From assembly GCF_004010325.2 (NCBI RefSeq), contig NZ_SADR02000005.1:191949-255948 (forward strand): a stretch of DNA of 64,000 nt, read 5' to 3'. This document shows, one piece after another, positions 8,962-18,460 of this stretch. The first letter of the stretch is position 1, and every line of letters begins with the position of its first letter. Position numbers and translations under genes: made by a program. The notes below the pieces were generated by a model that saw only the letters and a list, made by a program, of their open reading frames with translations, had not been told where the DNA came from and did no database searches. The stretch is from Mesorhizobium sp. M00.F.Ca.ET.216.01.1.1. Lineage in GTDB: Bacteria; Pseudomonadota; Alphaproteobacteria; Rhizobiales; Rhizobiaceae.

Positions 8962-9920
8962 TCACTTCGCAAGGCAGCATTTCTTGAATTTCTTGCCGCT
9001 TCCACAGGGGCATGGATCGTTACGCCCGACATCACGCCTAGGATTGATCGCCGGCGTTGCGTCCGCCCAAGGTGCATCCCAGGTTTCGTCTGGCAAAGGT
9101 GATTGCGGATCTTCTTCGTCAAGGTCTTCCGCATAGCTGATCCGGGAGGCCAGCTCTTCCAGCACATCGTCGATATAGCCGAGATTGGCGCGTTTGAATC
9201 GGCCAATGTCGTTCGGCCTCTGCTCGGCGTCCAAGAGGTCGTTTTCGCAATCGCTGAGCTCAAGCATGCCCATTGGTACGCGGTTTTGATCCCACGCACT
9301 GTGGACGAGCGGCGCCAGGTCGGGCAAGGCGAGCAGGTCAATCGCTTCCTGCCAGGCAATCCAGGCAAAGTCGTCGTCGGCAGCCAGCCGTTCTTCGTAG
9401 AACCGCTTGAGGAAACTCTGCATCCGGTCGCGCTCGATACGACCTTCCCAGGTCAGAAAGGTCGCTGCGCCCAGCAGCGCATCGCGGAGAAACTCGTCGC
9501 GGCTTGAGTCGGCGATGATGCTGAAGAGGCTATTGACGTCGCCATCGAACACGCCAGCAGTGATGCGCGCCAAGCCTTCCGTTACGGCATCGCCGAGCAG
9601 TCTTTCGACCTCCTCCGGCGGACGACGCAACAGGCGCAGCAGGGGCTGGCATGCCTGGCTGTCGCGCGCGCCACCCAGGATGTACAGGCCTCTGAAGAGG
9701 AGCACCTCCTCCTCTCCCGACAGAACTTCGCCATCGGCTGCTCTTGTCAGGACTGCCGCAGCGCTGGAGCGGATTCTTCAATCCTTGCGATGCAGTGAAT
9801 GATTGCGACATCCGGCAATTGCCGTTCGCTTGCCACGGCGTGCAGGTAGTCTTCTATCGGACCAAGATCAAAGCCGGGCTTGCCATGGCCAAGGATAGAT
9901 TCCAGTTCTTCCTTCCTCAT
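8962..9920 (-). pseudogene. DUF1186/SEC-C protein gene with a frameshift
   Basis: The N-terminal frame starts at ATG 9920 behind GAGGACGGC and encodes 57 residues (MRKEELESI... to PALRQS), then hits TGA at 9747-9749. The remainder is in the neighbouring frame, where LTRAADGEVLSGEEE leads into FRGLYILGGARD, and runs to 8962. Joining them at about 9750 gives a normal DUF1186 protein with a C-terminal SEC-C zinc motif (CPCGSGKKFKKCC). One missing base explains the break. Either the gene is newly dead, or the sequence has an error, or a GTG at 9705 restarts translation to a 247-residue product. SEC-C modules bind zinc; the DUF1186 role is unknown. Confidence 0.8.
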
Positions 9921-9986
9921 GCCGTCCTCGTTCGTTCGCCTCTGCCAAATCTACGCCGGATGATCAGCCTTTCAACAGCTCGTCCA

Positions 9987-10074
9987 AGGCAGGTCGGCAG
10001 ATTCCTGTGCAGAGGGCGAGGCGGCTGGCATCTATCTGGATGACCGCAGCTACTCGGGTATCAGTTCGTATTAA
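9987..10074 (+). pseudogene. Decayed fragment of a second higB toxin gene
   Basis: In one frame the last 20 residues read GEAAGIYLDDRSYSGISSY followed by TAA at 10072-10074. This matches the end of the intact higB 640 bases downstream (GEASGVYLDDHSYR), and the bases just before it also resemble the HigB segment around KQCRLVFQ but out of frame. It is therefore the scar of a duplicated or older HigB-type toxin. No antitoxin of the HigA type follows it. Confidence 0.55.
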
Positions 10075-10418
10075 ACTTGCTTGCCCAGGGTGACCCGGAG
10101 AGCCGATGCCGGGAATGGCCATCGACCAGTGCGCACGAAGCTTCGCCGAATTTTTCTGTATCGACCGCGATCTCGTCCAGGCAGTGGCGGAGCGAACTCC
10201 GGTCGCAGGTCCAGGCGGGGCGCCACCGGATATGGTTCGACGGACGATCACCGCAATGACCAATGCCGAAAAAAAAGCCTGCTCCAGCGAGTTTCCGATG
10301 GCGAACCGCACGCCAAGGGGCGCTTCATCGAATGTCCGGAGGCGTTGGGGATAGCCAGTCCACTCCGCTTGCCGTCTGTACTATAGAGTAGTACTATGCC
10401 TCTGCATCGGATGACGTA
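10075..10418. other. Region without a confidently identified gene
   Basis: About 340 bases between the higB scar and intact higB. An open frame at 10106-10354 (82 residues, MPGMAIDQCARSFAEFF...) has no recognised motif and its second half looks like random translation, so it is not called. The promoter of higBA should lie at the right end; the sequence CTATAGAGTAGTACTATG at 10380-10397, shortly before the higB start, is AT-rich and partly symmetrical. Confidence 0.4.
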
Positions 10419-10715
10419 ATGATCGTTGGCTTTCGGGATGAATGGTTGCGCGCCTTTTTCGTGGACGATGTGCACTCCAGGAATATTCCATCCGGCCTTG
10501 AGAGCCGGCTGTTCCGTAAGCTCCAGATGATCGACGACGCGACGATCGATCAGGACTTGCGCGCGCCGCCCAGCAATCACTTCGAAAAGCTGCGCGGCAA
10601 TCTAGAGGGTTTCCACTCGATCCGCGTCAACAAGCAATGTCGGCTGGTCTTCCAATGGGATGGCCGTCGCGGCGAGGCATCGGGCGTCTATCTCGACGAC
10701 CACAGCTACAGGTGA
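10419..10715 (+). CDS. higB: HigB-type toxin (RelE/ParE superfamily)
   Basis: A 98-residue protein of the HigB toxin family, which cleaves mRNA at the ribosome. The typical central stretch (LRAPPSNHFEKLRGNLEGFHSIRVNKQCR) and the end (SGVYLDDHSYR) are present. It is followed eight bases later by a HigA-type antitoxin gene; the toxin-first order is characteristic of hig modules. It lies in an accessory region that holds another higB scar and mobile-element debris. Probably autoregulated by HigA binding upstream. Confidence 0.9.
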   Translation: MIVGFRDEWLRAFFVDDVHSRNIPSGLESRLFRKLQMIDDATIDQDLRAPPSNHFEKLRGNLEGFHSIRVNKQCRLVFQWDGRRGEASGVYLDDHSYR

Positions 10716-10723
10716 GGTGGAGC

Positions 10724-11032
10724 ATGCTGACGACCAAGCGCAAGCCGGCCACGGTCGGCGAGATTCTGGTGGAAGAATTCATGCAGCCGATGGGCCTCAC
10801 GCAGGCCGCCTTGGCCGAGGCGATGGGCGTGCAGCGCAAGCACGTCAACGAACTTTGCAACAACCGTCGCAACGTGACCGCACCAACCGCACTTATCCTC
10901 GCGCGCGTGTTCGGCAACAGCCCCGACTTCTGGCTCAACGTGCAGCGACGCAGCGATCTGTGGGCGGCGATGCATGACCCGAAGGAACGCGAGCGGATCG
11001 AACGTGCCCGCCCGTTACCCAACGCCGCCTGA
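10724..11032 (+). CDS. higA: HigA-type antitoxin, XRE-family DNA-binding protein
   Basis: A 102-residue antitoxin with a helix-turn-helix of the HigA/VapI type at about residues 24-58 (LTQAALAEAMGVQRKHVNELCNNRR) and the family C-terminal motif ANSPDFWLNVQ-like (GNSPDFWLNVQRRSDLW). It should neutralise HigB and repress the pair. ATG 10724 follows the strong site GGTGAGGTGGAG; the longer open frame back to 10637 overlaps higB and is rejected. Confidence 0.92.
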   Translation: MLTTKRKPATVGEILVEEFMQPMGLTQAALAEAMGVQRKHVNELCNNRRNVTAPTALILARVFGNSPDFWLNVQRRSDLWAAMHDPKERERIERARPLPNAA

Positions 11033-11257
11033 TCTGCGCTCGATCGCAAGCCCGTGAAGGCGCGCGCCGCAAGTATCGGCCACCCTGTTCAAAAGTCGGG
11101 CGGGAACCGGCTACGCTTTGCGTTCGCAGTTCTGCTCTGGACTGGCGGGCCGAGAACAATGAAGATGAGAACTACGTCTACGCCAATAGCTACCTAATTC
11201 CACGCTACTGATCCCTCCCTGTTTGTCGCTCGCGTTGCGAGGGGTCTTGGCAGCCAT
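11033..11257. other. Intergenic stretch between higA and the TetR gene
   Basis: No gene is supported. One frame ending at TGA near 11211 reads RAENNEDENYVYANSYLIPRY, which looks like the tail of a lost protein that I do not recognise. The rest holds no clear repeat or terminator with a T-run. Confidence 0.3.
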
Positions 11258-11273
11258 CCTACCAGAAGGTAGG
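11258..11273. promoter_or_regulatory. Perfect inverted repeat, candidate operator of the TetR regulator
   Basis: CCTACC-AGAA-GGTAGG lies seven bases before the ATG of the TetR-family gene. The position overlaps the ribosome-binding region, as expected for an autoregulated repressor. A related half-site (CTACCTAC) occurs at about 11932-11939 before the downstream membrane-protein gene. Binding by this regulator is inference. Confidence 0.6.
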
Positions 11274-11280
11274 TTAAGGC

Positions 11281-11892
11281 ATGAGCAACTTATCTACCAC
11301 CTCTGACGACATCCTGGCTTGTGCGCGTTGTCTGATCGTCGCTGGCGGCTACAACGGTTTCAGTTATGCCGACATCGCTGATGTGGTCGGGATTCGTAAG
11401 GCGAGCATCCATCACCATTTCCAAAGCAAGGTCGATCTGGTCCGAACGCTGGTTGCGCGATATCGGGAAGAAGCTGAAGCGGGGATGGCGCATCTCGAAC
11501 TTCAGGTATCCGATCCGCTCGAACAGCTTCGGTTCTACGCTGGGTATTGGGAAGCCTGCATCGCGGACGCCAGCGCTCCGTTTTGTGTCTGCGCGCTGCT
11601 GGCAAGCCAGCTCCCCGATCTGCCCGAGGAAGTTTGCCTAGAGGTCCGGGCGCATTTCCGCTCCCTGTCAGCGTGGCTGACATCCGTACTGGAGCACGGC
11701 GCGCGGCACGGTCAACTTCAACTGATGAGTACCCCTCGTGCCGAGGCTGAAGCGTTCATGGCGACGGTTCACGGCGCGATGCTTTCGGCGCGGGCCTATG
11801 GCGATCCGAAGATATTCGGCGTCGTGACAGGCCCGCTCTTGCAGCGACTCGCTCCGCGCTTCCCTCCAGATACGGTCCTAGATCTCAAATAA
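11281..11892 (+). CDS. TetR/AcrR-family transcriptional regulator
   Basis: A 203-residue regulator. The helix-turn-helix covers roughly residues 10-56 (FSYADIADVVGIRKASIHHHFQSKVDLV), followed by an all-helical ligand domain of the usual size with a Cys-rich spot (FCVCAL, about 100-105). A perfect palindrome sits just before its start. The next gene, 66 bases downstream on the same strand, encodes a membrane protein and is the likely target. Its ligand is unknown. It lies inside the accessory stretch between recQ and tRNA-Ser. Confidence 0.9.
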   Translation: MSNLSTTSDDILACARCLIVAGGYNGFSYADIADVVGIRKASIHHHFQSKVDLVRTLVARYREEAEAGMAHLELQVSDPLEQLRFYAGYWEACIADASAPFCVCALLASQLPDLPEEVCLEVRAHFRSLSAWLTSVLEHGARHGQLQLMSTPRAEAEAFMATVHGAMLSARAYGDPKIFGVVTGPLLQRLAPRFPPDTVLDLK

Positions 11893-11958
11893 CCATAGCC
11901 GTGATCGCTCTGCGACGTTCGTCGAGAGCATCTACCTACTAGTCGAAAGGACGATCCG

Positions 11959-12639
11959 ATGACGGTTCACAGTGGCGATCTTTCTCGCGCCAGCCAGGAA
12001 CAATGGCTCAAGCTCTATTACTTCGCTCGGACAGCGTTCTCGGCTGTCTGGATGGCGGCTGCCTTTACGGTGGGACAACATTCCTGGGTGATCGCGGCGG
12101 TTTTACTTGTGGCTTATCCTGCATGGGATGCCCTCGCCAATTTTGTCGACGCATCGCGCAGCGGAGGATTGGGACAGAATCGCACGCAGACTATCAACGT
12201 CGTGGTCAGTGTGGCGACCACGCTCGCGGTGGTTCTCGCGCTGGAGATGAGCATGAATTGGGTGCTCGGGGTGTTTGGCGTATGGGCGATCCTGTCTGGC
12301 CTGTTTCAACTCGGCACCGCAGTCCGCCGTTGGAAGAGCTATGGTGCGCAGTGGGCGATGGTCCTGAGCGGAGGGCAATCAGCGCTGGCAGGCACGTTTT
12401 TCATCGTGCAGGCACGGATGCCGATGCCGCCATCCATCACCGACGTGGCCGGCTATGCCGCAGTAGGCGCCTTCTACTTCCTAGTTTCGGCGGTGTGGCT
12501 GAGCGTGAGCCAATTGCGGCGGAAGGGTGCATATGCCCGCCATCTTAAGCCATCACCGATCCGATCAGAGATGCTGTCAGCCGCTAGTGTCGGCTCGCCA
12601 ATCTATCGACAGAACAGAACGACCCACCCTTGTCCTTAA
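11959..12639 (+). CDS. DUF308/HdeD-like membrane protein
   Basis: A 226-residue integral membrane protein with about six hydrophobic helices, the first beginning near residue 22 and the last near 170-187 (AAVGAFYFLVSAVWLSVSQL). The helix pattern and the GVWAILSGLFQL stretch resemble DUF308 (HdeD-like) proteins. The last 40 residues (from about RRKGAYAR) are not membrane-like and run up to recombinase debris, so the original C-terminus may have been replaced. Start ATG 11959 follows GAAAGGACGATCCG. Function unknown; probably controlled by the upstream TetR gene. Confidence 0.65.
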   Translation: MTVHSGDLSRASQEQWLKLYYFARTAFSAVWMAAAFTVGQHSWVIAAVLLVAYPAWDALANFVDASRSGGLGQNRTQTINVVVSVATTLAVVLALEMSMNWVLGVFGVWAILSGLFQLGTAVRRWKSYGAQWAMVLSGGQSALAGTFFIVQARMPMPPSITDVAGYAAVGAFYFLVSAVWLSVSQLRRKGAYARHLKPSPIRSEMLSAASVGSPIYRQNRTTHPCP

Positions 12640-12659
12640 GGATTGGAAAGGAGACCGAT

Positions 12660-12870
12660 ATGTTTGCCAGGCGATCCCGATGGACAAGCTGGACGGCCTG
12701 GTCGCCAGCTATATCGAGGATCGGGTGCTGGCGCCGAGCGGCTGGAGGAGGTTCTGGCCTTGGTCATCGACCGCCGGCAGGATCACGCCGAGCGGCGCCG
12801 CGAACATATAGCCGAATTGAACAAGCGGGCGGCCGAGGCCGAACTGCGCCTGAAGCGTCTCTATGACGAC
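12660..12870 (+). pseudogene. Remnant of a large serine recombinase (C-terminal coiled-coil part)
   Basis: Two frames together give the tail of a serine recombinase: AIPMDKLDGLVASYIEDRVLAP in one frame, then, after a one-base loss near 12737, ERLEEVLALVIDRRQDHAERRREHIAELNK and AEAELRLKRLYD in the next. This is the region after the zinc ribbon in resolvase/invertase-type recombinases. The catalytic domain is gone. It runs directly into an IS481 tail, so both are relics of mobile DNA. Confidence 0.75.
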
Positions 12871-13020
12871 GGCATTTGGCTCGTCAGCTTCATGCATTAT
12901 GATCTGGAATATATCGACCTGGAACAGAGAACCTTGCAGACCATCGACAACCCGTTCGGCACGAGGTTGTCCACCATGTCTTAGGTACAAACTGTTACCC
13001 ATGTCTCCGGGCCGTACAGT
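12868..13020 (+). mobile_element. 3' end of an IS481-family insertion sequence with its terminal repeat
   Basis: The frame ending at TAG 12982-12984 reads DGIWLVSFMHYDLEYIDL and then NPFGTRLSTMS, the C-terminus typical of one IS481 transposase clade. Beyond the stop the bases TGTTACCCATGTCTCCGG (12993-13010) resemble the terminal inverted repeat of these elements. The 5' part of the element is missing and the left side fuses to the recombinase remnant. The element end lies within about ten bases of tRNA-Ser. Confidence 0.7.
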
Positions 13021-13028
13021 TGGGACGT

Positions 13029-13118
13029 TGGCGGAGAGGGAGGGATTCGAACCCCCGATGGGCTTGCACCCATGCCGCATTTCGAGTGCGGTGCATTCGA
13101 CCACTCTGCCACCTCTCC
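13029..13118 (-). tRNA. tRNA-Ser (anticodon CGA)
   Basis: Reverse-strand sequence folds as a class II tRNA of 90 bases including an encoded CCA (13029-13031). The acceptor stem is GGAGAGG with CCTCTCC, the discriminator base is G, the anticodon loop is CTCGAAA on a CCGCA/TGCGG stem, the variable arm is long (ATGGGTGCAAGCCCAT) and the T arm holds GGTTCGAATCC. Anticodon CGA reads UCG. The 3' end faces the eroded mobile-element region. Confidence 0.97.
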
Positions 13119-13301
13119 GCGGTCATGGTCGGCCGTTGCCGGCGCGGCGCACTAGATAACGGCTGGACCGGCAGGTTACAAGGCCAAATCTGCCCGGCGA
13201 TGCAGCTTCCTTTCGCAACCCGGCGCAGGATGGCCGGACGTAGGAAGCCCGACGCAGGACGGTAGCCTGAACCTGCGGCTGCTCGCTTGCCGGCGCTTGC
13301 C

Positions 13302-13330
13302 TTGACTTGCGCCCAACCTTCGGTTAGGGA
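13302..13330 (+). promoter_or_regulatory. Candidate promoter of rplU-rpmA
   Basis: TTGACT at 13302-13307 and TAGGGA at 13325-13330 are separated by 17 bases, a good housekeeping sigma-factor spacing. The start would be near 13337, giving a leader of about 120 bases before the L21 gene. No experimental support. Confidence 0.5.
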
Positions 13331-13404
13331 CAGCGCGCAATCGGCGTGGAGGCTTCTTCCGCGCCGCTTGTTTTTTGAACCCGCAGACTGACAAAAAGAC
13401 GGCC

Positions 13405-13423
13405 GAACCGCGAGATGCGGTTC
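13405..13423 (+). promoter_or_regulatory. Leader hairpin upstream of rplU
   Basis: GAACCGC-GAGAT-GCGGTTC forms a perfect seven-pair hairpin in the 5' leader, about 33 bases before the L21 start. It lacks a T-run, so it is not a terminator. Ribosomal-protein leaders often bind a product of the operon; a role here is inference. Confidence 0.4.
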
Positions 13424-13456
13424 ATCAAGGCCGACCGAACAGCGAAAGGCAAAAAA

Positions 13457-14140
13457 ATGTTCGCAGTCATCAAAACGGGCGGCAAGCAGTATCGCGTCGC
13501 CGCCAACGATCTTCTGAAGATCGAAAAAGTCGAAGCCAAGGTCGGCGATATCGTCGAGATCGGCCAGGTGCTCGCGCATGGCGAGGGCGAGAATGTCACG
13601 TTCGGCGCGCCGTTCGTCGATGGCGCGACTGTTACCGCCGAAGTCGTCGAACAGGGCAAGAACCGCACCGTCATCGCCTTCAAGAAGCGCCGCCGGCAGA
13701 ATTCGCGTCGCAAGATCGGCCACCGCCAGCTTTTGACCACGGTCAGGATCGCCGAGATCCTGCTGGGTGGCGCCAAGCCGGCGAAGAAGGCCGCTGCGAA
13801 GCCGGAAGCCAAGGCAGAGGCTGCCCCTGAGGCGAAGGCAGAGGCCGCGCCGAAGAAGGAAGCCAAGGCCGAAGCAGCGCCGAAGAAGGAGGCCAAGGCC
13901 ACGGAAGCCGCCGCTGCGCCGCTGTTCAAGGCGCCGAAGGGCGAGCCGGACGACCTGACCGTGATCAAGGGCATCGGCCCGGTCGCCGCCAAGGATCTCA
14001 ACGAGCAGGGCATCACCACCTTCGCCCAGCTCGCCAAGCTCGCCGACAAGGACGTGGCCAAGATCGACGAGCACATGCCGTTCAGCGCCGACCAGATCAA
14101 GGACTGGCGCGAGCAGGCCAAGGAGCTGGCGAAGAAGTAA
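13457..14140 (+). CDS. rplU: 50S ribosomal protein L21 with C-terminal extension
   Basis: The first ~105 residues are ordinary bacterial L21 ([14 protein letters not shown], then [14 protein letters not shown] with the rRNA-binding basic stretch). The protein is 227 residues long, twice the family length. The extra part is an Ala/Lys/Glu repeat linker ([16 protein letters not shown] units, about 115-155) and a terminal domain with [20 protein letters not shown], a helix-hairpin-helix signature of nucleic-acid binding. ATG 13457 is the L21 start; the frame open to 13415 is leader. It pairs with rpmA about 100 bases on. The tail function is unknown. Confidence 0.95.
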   Translation: MFAVIKTGGKQYRVAANDLLKIEKVEAKVGDIVEIGQVLAHGEGENVTFGAPFVDGATVTAEVVEQGKNRTVIAFKKRRRQNSRRKIGHRQLLTTVRIAEILLGGAKPAKKAAAKPEAKAEAAPEAKAEAAPKKEAKAEAAPKKEAKATEAAAAPLFKAPKGEPDDLTVIKGIGPVAAKDLNEQGITTFAQLAKLADKDVAKIDEHMPFSADQIKDWREQAKELAKK

Positions 14141-14240
14141 AGCGATCCGGCGCAATCGTCGCCGGATCGGACTTGAAACGGAACGCGAACGCGTTCATAA
14201 GACCTTTCAAGCGCCCTTGCGGCGCATCGGAGTTAGTTAG

Positions 14241-14510
14241 ATGGCACACAAGAAAGCTGGCGGTTCGTCGCGCAATGGTCGCGACTCCCATTCCAAGCGG
14301 CTCGGCGTGAAGAAGTTCGGCGGCGAAGCCGTGATTCCGGGCAACATCATCATTCGCCAGCGCGGCACGCAATGGCATCCGGGCACCAATGTCGGCATTG
14401 GCACGGACCACACGCTGTTTGCGCTCGAGGCTGGCGCAGTCACCTTCAACAAAAAAGCCAATGGCCGAACCTACGTATCGGTGAACCCGATGACGAAGGC
14501 AGCGGAGTAG
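14241..14510 (+). CDS. rpmA: 50S ribosomal protein L27
   Basis: An 89-residue L27 of normal length. The N-terminus [20 protein letters not shown] reaches toward the peptidyl-transferase centre in known ribosomes and starts without the cleaved leader seen in Firmicutes. [20 protein letters not shown] is the family core. It follows rplU, as in most bacteria, and a strong terminator lies 70 bases downstream. Confidence 0.98.
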   Translation: MAHKKAGGSSRNGRDSHSKRLGVKKFGGEAVIPGNIIIRQRGTQWHPGTNVGIGTDHTLFALEAGAVTFNKKANGRTYVSVNPMTKAAE

Positions 14511-14579
14511 CCGGTTCCGCACGAGAACACCGGCACCCATCTCGGGACCGGTGTCTGGCCAAGCCAGGAAAAGGATCAG

Positions 14580-14609
14580 GGGAGATGGGTTTCCATCTCC
14601 CTTTTTTCT
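14580..14609 (+). terminator. Rho-independent terminator after rpmA
   Basis: GGGAGATGG-GTTT-CCATCTCCC is a perfect nine-pair hairpin followed by TTTTTTCTT. It should end the rplU-rpmA transcript before the acetyltransferase gene. Confidence 0.9.
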
Positions 14610-14630
14610 TGTGCCTGGAGGACTTTTGAC

Positions 14631-15218
14631 ATGGTTGCCGAAGCGGAAGACTCAGACGACGAAAGTTACGCGATAGATTGCCCGGTCCTGGCCACCGAGC
14701 GGCTGGTCATGCGGCCCCCGCGTGAAAGGGATATCGAGCAGCTGGTGGCGCTCGCCGACAACCGCCATGTCGCCGAAATGCTGGCCCGCATGCCGCACCC
14801 CTACGGCGAGGCCGAAGCACGCGCCTTTCTGGCGATGACTGCAGCGCGCCGGGCGGGAATTGCCTATGCGTTGACGCTGGCCGGCACCGAAATCTTCGTC
14901 GGCTGCGCCGGCCTCAACACCACCGATCGCGGGCTGGAACTCGGCTACTGGATCGGCGAGCCCTACTGGAAGCGCGGCTATGCGACGGAAGCCGCGCATG
15001 CGCTGGTCGACCTCGCCTTCCAGAAGACGGCGATCCAGGTGCTGCACGCCTCGACGCGGGTCATCAACCCGGCCTCACGCCGTGTCATCCACAAATGCGG
15101 CTTCCAGTATGCCGGCCAGGGCATGCTGAACTCGATCGTAGCCGGCCAGGTGCCGGTCGAGCGCTACCGTCTCGACCGCAAGACCTGGACCAGCCTGAGG
15201 AACTGGGTGCATTTCTGA
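14631..15218 (+). CDS. GNAT-family N-acetyltransferase (RimJ/RimL-like)
   Basis: A 195-residue acetyltransferase. LATERLVMRPP near residue 20 and the acetyl-CoA site with GYWIGEPYWKRGYATEAAHAL at about 104-124 are typical of the RimJ/RimL group, as is NPASRRVIHKCGF near 145. The first ~18 residues are acidic. Such a gene between rpmA and obgE is common in rhizobial chromosomes. The acceptor (protein N-terminus or small amine) cannot be told. Start ATG 14631 follows GGAGGACTTTTGAC. Confidence 0.85.
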   Translation: MVAEAEDSDDESYAIDCPVLATERLVMRPPRERDIEQLVALADNRHVAEMLARMPHPYGEAEARAFLAMTAARRAGIAYALTLAGTEIFVGCAGLNTTDRGLELGYWIGEPYWKRGYATEAAHALVDLAFQKTAIQVLHASTRVINPASRRVIHKCGFQYAGQGMLNSIVAGQVPVERYRLDRKTWTSLRNWVHF

Positions 15219-15243
15219 CGCTGCGAAAGGGACTCTGCGCCGG

Positions 15244-16113
15244 TCAGGCCAATTCGGCCCAGACCGGCAGATGGTCCGAGCCGGCCGCTTGCCGGTCGAC
15301 CCAGAGGCGCTTCAGCGATCCGGCGAGCGAGGCGCTGGTGAAGACATAGTCGATGCACTTGTGCCGGCTGGTGTCTTCGGGCCGCTTGGGGTCGACCCAG
15401 GTGACCAGATCGGCGCCGGCGACGGCTAGGCGGGCGGCGGCATCGACGGCGAGATCGGCGGTCAGTGGCATGCCGAATTCGTGATCAGGGCGGCCGGCAA
15501 ATTCGACATATTCCGGCGACCCGGCCAGCATGTTGAAGTCGCCCATGACGACGAAGGCCTCGGGGCAAGGCAGCTCGGGCAGGCCAACCTCGGCGACGCC
15601 GGACAGCCCGCCGCCTTCGAAGCCGTAGTTCAACAGGCGTTGGCGCAGAAACCGGAGCTGGCCGGTGCGTTCGACCGGGCTGCGGTGGTCGAGATGGGTG
15701 GAATAGCAGCGGATGAAACCAAGCGGCGTCTTGATCAGCGCTTCCAGCGCGCCGCGCTGGAAATTCATCGCTTCGAAACTGCGGCTGCGCGGCAAGAGGA
15801 GGTTGCGCGACAGATGAATGGGGGTTTTCGACAGCACCATGTTGCCGAGCTGGAAGGTGGTGGTGATGGCGCGGCCGTTTTCCAGGCGCGAGCCGGCGTC
15901 GACCTCGAAGTTGCTGCCGTAGACGGCGAAATAGTCGGGCAGCGCCTCGCCGAGCTCGGCCACCATGTCGTGGTCTTCATTGTTGGGATTGGCGCGAGTG
16001 ACCTCCTGCAGCGCGATCACATCGGCGCCGCGCACGGCGTCGGCAATGCGGCCGACATCGTAGCGGCCGTCGAGACCGATGCCGTAATGGATGTTGTAAG
16101 TTACAAGCTTCAT
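15244..16113 (-). CDS. Endonuclease/exonuclease/phosphatase-family hydrolase
   Basis: A 289-residue protein of the EEP (DNase I-like) fold. Visible motifs: VTYNIHYG at the start (metal-binding Asn), IALQEV (catalytic Glu), STHLDH (His), VVMGDFNM (Asp/Asn) and GSDHLPVWAE (C-terminal Asp-His). No signal peptide, so it is cytoplasmic. It is inserted on the opposite strand between the GNAT gene and obgE. Substrate could be nucleic acid, phospholipid or inositol phosphate. Confidence 0.85.
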   Translation of the reverse strand: MKLVTYNIHYGIGLDGRYDVGRIADAVRGADVIALQEVTRANPNNEDHDMVAELGEALPDYFAVYGSNFEVDAGSRLENGRAITTTFQLGNMVLSKTPIHLSRNLLLPRSRSFEAMNFQRGALEALIKTPLGFIRCYSTHLDHRSPVERTGQLRFLRQRLLNYGFEGGGLSGVAEVGLPELPCPEAFVVMGDFNMLAGSPEYVEFAGRPDHEFGMPLTADLAVDAAARLAVAGADLVTWVDPKRPEDTSRHKCIDYVFTSASLAGSLKRLWVDRQAAGSDHLPVWAELA

Positions 16114-16232
16114 TCCGACATCTCTCCGGCGCTGGCATCTTACGGATCCAAAGGGGTGCGCCGCGCTGTAGTTGCAAAACGGCCTCGCCCTTCGCCCCGC
16201 CTTGGTTTAGAGCAATCCCGCAAAGCCACTAG

Positions 16233-18457
<2,225 letters not shown>

Positions 18458-18460
18458 GCC

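Noticed and set aside
7332..9368. Reverse-strand open frame of 678 codons over recQ
   Set aside because: It is the mirror of the recQ coding frame in high-GC DNA, has no domain features and no ribosome site, and covers a well-supported gene.
10183..10200. TGGCGGAG word shared with the tRNA-Ser 3' end
   Set aside because: Only eight bases match, too short to be an attachment repeat.
10106..10354. Open frame of 82 residues before higB
   Set aside because: No recognised motif, second half looks like random translation, and it lies in decayed DNA; noted only as a possible relic.
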